Of a stretch of 8,862 bases of DNA, positions 5,463 through 8,862 are shown in pieces (the first letter of the stretch is position 1; the number at the start of each line of letters is the position of its first letter). Origin of the DNA: Candidatus Avoscillospira stercoripullorum (GTDB lineage: Bacteria; Bacillota; Clostridia; Oscillospirales; Oscillospiraceae); the NCBI GenBank assembly GCA_018712905.1, contig DVGD01000074.1, forward strand, positions 1 to 8,862, in the 5' to 3' direction. The notes under the pieces were generated by a model. The model saw only the letters and a program-made list of their open reading frames with translations, made no database searches and was not told where the DNA came from. The translations under genes and the position numbers were made by a program.

Positions 5463-6545
5463 ATGAAGAAATTGCTTGCTCTGCTTCTGGTCTGCGTCAT
5501 GATCTTCGGTCTGGCTGCCTGCGCTGGTACGCCTGCGACCACCACCGATGACACGACCACCACCACCGACACTACCGACACCACTGATACCACCGATACC
5601 ACCGACGATACCGCCGATACTACCGACGATACCACTGACGCCACCGATGACACCGCCTCCGGCGAGCTCATCAAGGTTGGCATCATCAACAACGACCCCA
5701 ACGAGTCCGGCTACCGCACTGCTAATGACGCCGACATGAAGCGCGTCTTCACCGAAGAGAACGGCTACGAGGCTTCCTTCTACTACAGCCTGAAGAACGA
5801 CGAGCAGATCGCTGCCGCGCAGAAGTTCATCCAGGACGAGGTTGACTATTTGCTGATCTCCGCCGCCGGCACCGCTGGCTGGGACTCTGTTCTGATGGAC
5901 GCTCAGGCCGCCGGTATCCAGGTCATCCTCTTTGACCGTACCATCGACGCTGACGAGAGCCTGTATGTTGCCTCCATCGTGTCCGACATGGCCAAGGAAG
6001 GCCAGACCGCTGTTGACTGGCTGGCTTCTCAGGGTCTTGAGGAGTACAACATCATCCACATCCAGGGCGTCATGGGTTCTGCTGCCCAGGTTGGCCGTAC
6101 CGGTGCCCTCGACGAGATGGTTGCTGCCAACGACAACTGGAACCTGGTGACCCAGCAGACCGCTGAGTGGAACGCTGAGACTGCCCAGCAGATCGTGCAG
6201 TCCGTCATCGACTCCGGCAAGGAATTCAACGTCATCTACGCTGAGAACGACGACATGGCCAAGGGTGCTGTGGCCGCTCTCGACAAGGCCAACATCTCCC
6301 ACGGTGTGGACGGCGACGTCATCATCATGGGCTTTGACTGCAACAAGTGGGCGCTCGAAGAGCTGCTGGCTGGCAACTGGAACTACGACGGTCAGTGCAA
6401 CCCCTTCCAGGCTTCCTACATCGATGAGATCATTCAGGGTCTCGAGAATGGTGAGCAGCCTGCCGAGAAGGTGATCTACCTGGAGGAGAAGGGCTTCGAT
6501 GCTACCACCATCACTCAGGAGGATGTGGATACCTACGGTATCTAA
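5463..6545 (+). CDS. Sugar ABC transporter substrate-binding lipoprotein, YtfQ-like
   Basis: This 360-residue extracellular receptor captures a sugar and delivers it to the permease encoded downstream. Residues 1-20 form a lipoprotein signal peptide with lipobox LAAC, so Cys20 should be lipid-modified and anchored outside the membrane. Residues about 26-64 are an extreme Thr/Asp-rich linker. The rest is a two-lobed periplasmic-binding fold (Peripla_BP_4). The stretches GWDSVLMDAQAAGIQVILFD (139-158), DRTIDADESLY (158-168), EGQTAVDWL (179-187) and YAENDDMAKGA (259-269) resemble E. coli YtfQ, the galactofuranose receptor, and related arabinose/furanose receptors. AGGAG at 5449-5453 is 9 bases before the ATG. 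It is the first gene of the operon, and its steady use of common codons suggests high expression. A furanose or pentose substrate is inference. Confidence 0.92.
   Translation: MKKLLALLLVCVMIFGLAACAGTPATTTDDTTTTTDTTDTTDTTDTTDDTADTTDDTTDATDDTASGELIKVGIINNDPNESGYRTANDADMKRVFTEENGYEASFYYSLKNDEQIAAAQKFIQDEVDYLLISAAGTAGWDSVLMDAQAAGIQVILFDRTIDADESLYVASIVSDMAKEGQTAVDWLASQGLEEYNIIHIQGVMGSAAQVGRTGALDEMVAANDNWNLVTQQTAEWNAETAQQIVQSVIDSGKEFNVIYAENDDMAKGAVAALDKANISHGVDGDVIIMGFDCNKWALEELLAGNWNYDGQCNPFQASYIDEIIQGLENGEQPAEKVIYLEEKGFDATTITQEDVDTYGI
5538..5654 (+). repeat. Thr/Asp-coding short tandem repeats in the binding-protein linker
   Basis: About 39 codons are nearly all Thr (ACN) or Asp (GAY), with a few Ala, in TTD and TTDD units whose DNA repeats with a period near 9 to 12 bases (for example GATACCACC twice in a row). 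The product is an acidic, flexible spacer between the lipid anchor and the binding domain. Synonymous differences between units argue for selection on the protein. Length variation by slippage in multiples of three is plausible. Confidence 0.8.
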
Positions 6546-6577
6546 GTTCATTCGGTTTCATGTGATAGGATAATCTT

Positions 6578-6623
6578 GCGGTACGGAATATAGGAATTCA
6601 ATATATTCCTATTTCCGTACCGC
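6578..6623 (+). terminator. Intercistronic hairpin, likely attenuating terminator or 3'-end stabiliser
   Basis: GCGGTACGGAA (6578-6588) pairs perfectly with TTCCGTACCGC (6613-6623). After a bulged T, eight more pairs (6590-6597 with 6605-6612) close a 7-base loop, for 19 base pairs in all. An interrupted T-rich tail follows, ATTTCCTTTTATT. It sits 32 bases after the binding-protein stop and before the ATPase ribosome binding site. In binding-protein ABC operons such hairpins often keep the first gene's mRNA abundant while letting a fraction of transcription through. Confidence 0.75.
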
Positions 6624-6660
6624 ATTTCCTTTTATTACAAGTAAGGAAGGAGAGAAACGT

Positions 6661-8181
6661 ATGCAGGAAGGCGCAGTATTGGAAATGCGCGGCATCTGCA
6701 AGTATTTCCCCGGCGTGCGTGCCCTTCAGAATGTGGATTTTACCCTCCGCGAGGGTGAAATCCACGCGCTGATGGGAGAAAACGGCGCCGGAAAATCCAC
6801 GCTCATCAAGGTTTTGACAGGTGTCTATGAAAAGGACAACGGTGAGATCTTCCTCAAGGGCAAAGAGGGAGCGGTGAGCATCCGTTCGCCCCAGGATGCC
6901 CAGAACGTGGGCATCAGCACCGTGTACCAGGAGATCACCCTCTGCCCCAACCTCACCGTGGCGGAGAATATGTTCATTGCCCGTACCAAGGGAAGAGGCG
7001 TCAATTGGAGAACCATGAATCGCCGTGCCGGTGAAATTCTTCGTTCCTTGGATATTCCGGTGAGTCCCACCCAGCAGCTGGGCAGCTGCTCCATCGCCGT
7101 GCAGCAGATGGTTGCCATCGCCCGGGCAGTGGACATGGAGTGCAAGGTGCTCATTCTCGACGAGCCCACCTCATCCCTGGACGATCAGGAGGTGCAAAAG
7201 CTCTTCAAACTGATGCTCGACCTCAAGAAGAAGGGTGTGGGCATCATCTTCGTCACCCACTTCCTCGAGCAGGTCTATGAGGTCTGCGACCGGATTACAG
7301 TGCTGCGGGACGGCCAGCTGGTGGGCGAGTACATCATTGAGGATCTGCCCAGAGTGCAGCTGGTCTCCAAGATGCTGGGTAAGGATCTGGACGAAATGGC
7401 CGATATCAAGAAGGATCACACCGGCGAGGTGGATATGAGCGACTCCGGCGTGGTGCTGGAGGCACATCAGCTGGCCAGCGTGGAGGGCATCAAGCCCTTT
7501 GACTTCCATATTCGCAAGGGCGAGGTCAACGGCTTTACCGGCCTTCTGGGCTCTGGCCGCAGCGAGAGTGTGCGGGCGATCTTCGGCGCTGACCGCACCA
7601 CCGGCGGTACCATCAAGGTATGCGGTAAGGAAGTGAAGATTCACAAGCCGCTCGATGCCATGAAAAACGGCATTGGCTACTTGCCTGAAGACCGTAAGCG
7701 CGACGGCATCGTGGGCGATCTGTCGGTGCGGGACAATATCATCCTAGCCTTGCAGGTGATGAAGGGCTTCTTCCATCCCATCTCCCGCGCCAAGGCCGAG
7801 GAATATGCCCAGAAGTACATTGAACTTTTGGAAATTAAAACGGCGTCGTCGGATACGCCCATCAAGTCTCTTTCTGGCGGCAACCAGCAGAAGTGCATCC
7901 TGGCGCGTTGGCTCTTGACCAACCCCTCCTATCTTATTCTGGATGAGCCCACCCGTGGCATCGACATTGGCACCAAGATCGAGATTCAGAAGTTGGTCTT
8001 GCAGCTGGCCGACGAGGGGAAGAGCGTGACATTCATCTCCTCGGAGATCGACGAGATGCTGCGCACCTGCTCGCGGCTCATCGTCATGCGTGACCGGAAG
8101 ATCGTCGGCGAGCTCACCGGCGCGGATTTGACCCAGGCCAAGGTTATGGCCACCATCGCTGGAGGTGAAAGCGCATCATGA
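6661..8181 (+). CDS. Sugar ABC transporter ATP-binding protein with two ABC domains, YtfR-like
   Basis: This 506-residue cytoplasmic ATPase powers sugar import (CUT2/ribose-type family). Domain 1 has Walker A GENGAGKST (39-47), a degenerate signature SIAVQQ (144-149), Walker B VLILDEPTSSLD (163-174) and switch His200. Domain 2 has the family's degenerate Walker A GLLGSGRSE (294-302, Arg300 in place of the usual Lys), a good signature LSGGNQQK (404-411) and Walker B YLILDEPTRGID (424-435). FPGVRALQNVDF, FVTHFLEQVYEVCDRITVLRDG and PEDRKRDGI closely resemble E. coli YtfR, including the altered first signature. AAGGAG at 6647-6652 is 8 bases before the ATG. The stop overlaps the permease start (ATGA), showing translational coupling. 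The family is certain. The substrate is not directly shown. Confidence 0.95.
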   Translation: MQEGAVLEMRGICKYFPGVRALQNVDFTLREGEIHALMGENGAGKSTLIKVLTGVYEKDNGEIFLKGKEGAVSIRSPQDAQNVGISTVYQEITLCPNLTVAENMFIARTKGRGVNWRTMNRRAGEILRSLDIPVSPTQQLGSCSIAVQQMVAIARAVDMECKVLILDEPTSSLDDQEVQKLFKLMLDLKKKGVGIIFVTHFLEQVYEVCDRITVLRDGQLVGEYIIEDLPRVQLVSKMLGKDLDEMADIKKDHTGEVDMSDSGVVLEAHQLASVEGIKPFDFHIRKGEVNGFTGLLGSGRSESVRAIFGADRTTGGTIKVCGKEVKIHKPLDAMKNGIGYLPEDRKRDGIVGDLSVRDNIILALQVMKGFFHPISRAKAEEYAQKYIELLEIKTASSDTPIKSLSGGNQQKCILARWLLTNPSYLILDEPTRGIDIGTKIEIQKLVLQLADEGKSVTFISSEIDEMLRTCSRLIVMRDRKIVGELTGADLTQAKVMATIAGGESAS

Positions 8182-8862
8182 CATCTGAAAGATTAAAATC
8201 CCGTGAGCCGAACAAGCTCCGCGCGCTGCTCCGGCGGCAGATATTCATTCCCATCGCGGCGCTTTTGGTTTTGATTGTCGTCAATCTGATTGCAGATCCC
8301 GCGTTCTTTGCCGTGAAGCTGGATCAAAACAGCGCCGGCAACCCGGTGCTCTCCGGCAACCTCATCACCATTCTCGATAACGCCTCGGAGCTTGCCATTC
8401 TGGCCATCGGCATGACGCTGGTGACCGCGGCCTCCGGCGGCCAGGACATCAGCGTGGGCGCTACCATCGCCATTGCGGGCAGCGTGATGCTTCGGGTGCT
8501 CTGCGGCACCGAGGCTCGGCCTGAAACCATGCAGGCGCCCATTATCGTGGCCTTCCTGGTGTGCTGCGTGGCGTCCATGCTCTTCGGCGCCTTCAACGGC
8601 ACGCTGGTTGCCTACTTCAAGATCCAGCCCATGGTGGCGACCCTGATTCTTTACACCGCCGGCCGCTCCATCGCCGCGTGGATCAACAACAACGCCCTGC
8701 CCATCATCAGCGACCCGGTCTTTGGCTACGCGGGCAACTTCATCCCCGGCATTCCGGTGCCCACGCCCATTTTCATCGCCATCGCCTGCATGGTGGTTAT
8801 TGCCCTGGTGCTGAAATTCACGACCCTGGGGCTCTACACCCAGTCGGTGGGCATCAACCCCA
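8178..8862 (+). CDS. Sugar ABC transporter permease, YtfT-like, C-terminus cut by window edge
   Basis: The frame is open from ATG 8178 to the right edge (228 complete codons of a family usually about 320-350 residues). The start overlaps the upstream stop by 4 bases (ATGA), and GGAGG (8161-8165) lies 12 bases before it. Hydrophobic segments include residues about 22-40, 68-86, 90-105, 121-140 and 196-214. The family sequence LAIGMTLVTAASGGQDISVGA is close to the LAIGMTLVIATGGIDLSVGA-type motif of BPD_transp_2 permeases. KIQPMVATLIL and a terminal LGLYTQSVGIN match YtfT-like proteins. It forms the membrane channel for the sugar. E. coli-type ytf systems have a second permease (YjfF), so another permease gene probably follows outside the window. 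Confidence 0.93.
   Translation, partial: MTSERLKSREPNKLRALLRRQIFIPIAALLVLIVVNLIADPAFFAVKLDQNSAGNPVLSGNLITILDNASELAILAIGMTLVTAASGGQDISVGATIAIAGSVMLRVLCGTEARPETMQAPIIVAFLVCCVASMLFGAFNGTLVAYFKIQPMVATLILYTAGRSIAAWINNNALPIISDPVFGYAGNFIPGIPVPTPIFIAIACMVVIALVLKFTTLGLYTQSVGINP

Noticed and set aside
5538..5654. The short tandem repeats as a CRISPR-like array or a frameshifting phase-variation tract
   Set aside because: There are no spacers, the repeats lie inside a long intact gene, and the units are multiples of three bases, so length change would keep the frame.
5433..6551. A 372-codon open frame on the minus strand opposite the sugar-binding lipoprotein
   Set aside because: Its Val/Gly/Asp-rich product mirrors the GAC/ACC-rich codons of the real gene. 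There is no family resemblance, while the plus frame has a lipobox, a ribosome binding site and clear homology.
7543..7569. Broken nucleotide-binding site in the second ABC domain (Arg instead of Lys in Walker A)
   Set aside because: This altered Walker A is the normal state of the second domain in ribose/Ytf-type sugar ATPases, not a sign of gene decay.

Overview
The window looks like chromosomal DNA of a GC-rich, Gram-positive anaerobe of the Clostridia, possibly the Oscillospiraceae/Ruminococcaceae. The grounds are an S-layer-homology (SLH) protein, a CsoR/CopA copper operon of Firmicutes type, a GntR-LacI hybrid (AraR-type) regulator, a lipoprotein sugar-binding protein, strong AGGAGG-type ribosome binding sites and sigma-A-like promoters. 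The genus is inference. I see no rRNA, tRNA, CRISPR array, insertion sequence or phage gene.

Layout. (1) 1-807, minus strand: the first 269 codons of an exported SLH protein that runs off the left edge. (2) 808-978: divergent promoter region. The SLH gene has its own promoter, and the copper operon promoter carries two CsoR-type palindromes. (3) 979-3807, plus strand: csoR, then copA, a Cu(I) P1B-ATPase. A complete CopZ-like chaperone domain is fused in frame at the CopA C-terminus and still has its own internal ribosome binding site and ATG. (4) 3819-3860: long hairpin terminator shared by convergent genes. (5) 3876-4955, minus strand: AraR-type regulator. (6) 4956-5462: a 507-base divergent intergenic region, very AT-rich, with three inverted repeats, promoters in both directions and a short leader ORF. 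(7) 5463-8862, plus strand: a furanose-type (YtfQ/YtfR/YtfT-like) sugar ABC transporter. It comprises a binding lipoprotein, a 506-residue double ATPase and a permease cut by the right edge.

How the parts work together. The copper module is a self-regulated efflux unit: CsoR is expected to leave the promoter when it binds Cu(I), and CopA exports the ion, with the fused or separately made CopZ domain delivering it. The sugar module is a divergent regulator/transporter pair. The AraR-like protein probably senses a pentose or related sugar and controls the importer. A strong hairpin between the binding-protein gene and the ATPase gene probably lowers expression of the downstream genes relative to the binding protein.

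I found no clear new system such as a defence island or novel mobile element. The points most worth following are the copA-copZ fusion with a retained internal start, the AT-rich regulatory island with its inverted repeats, and the leader ORF and hairpin before the transporter.
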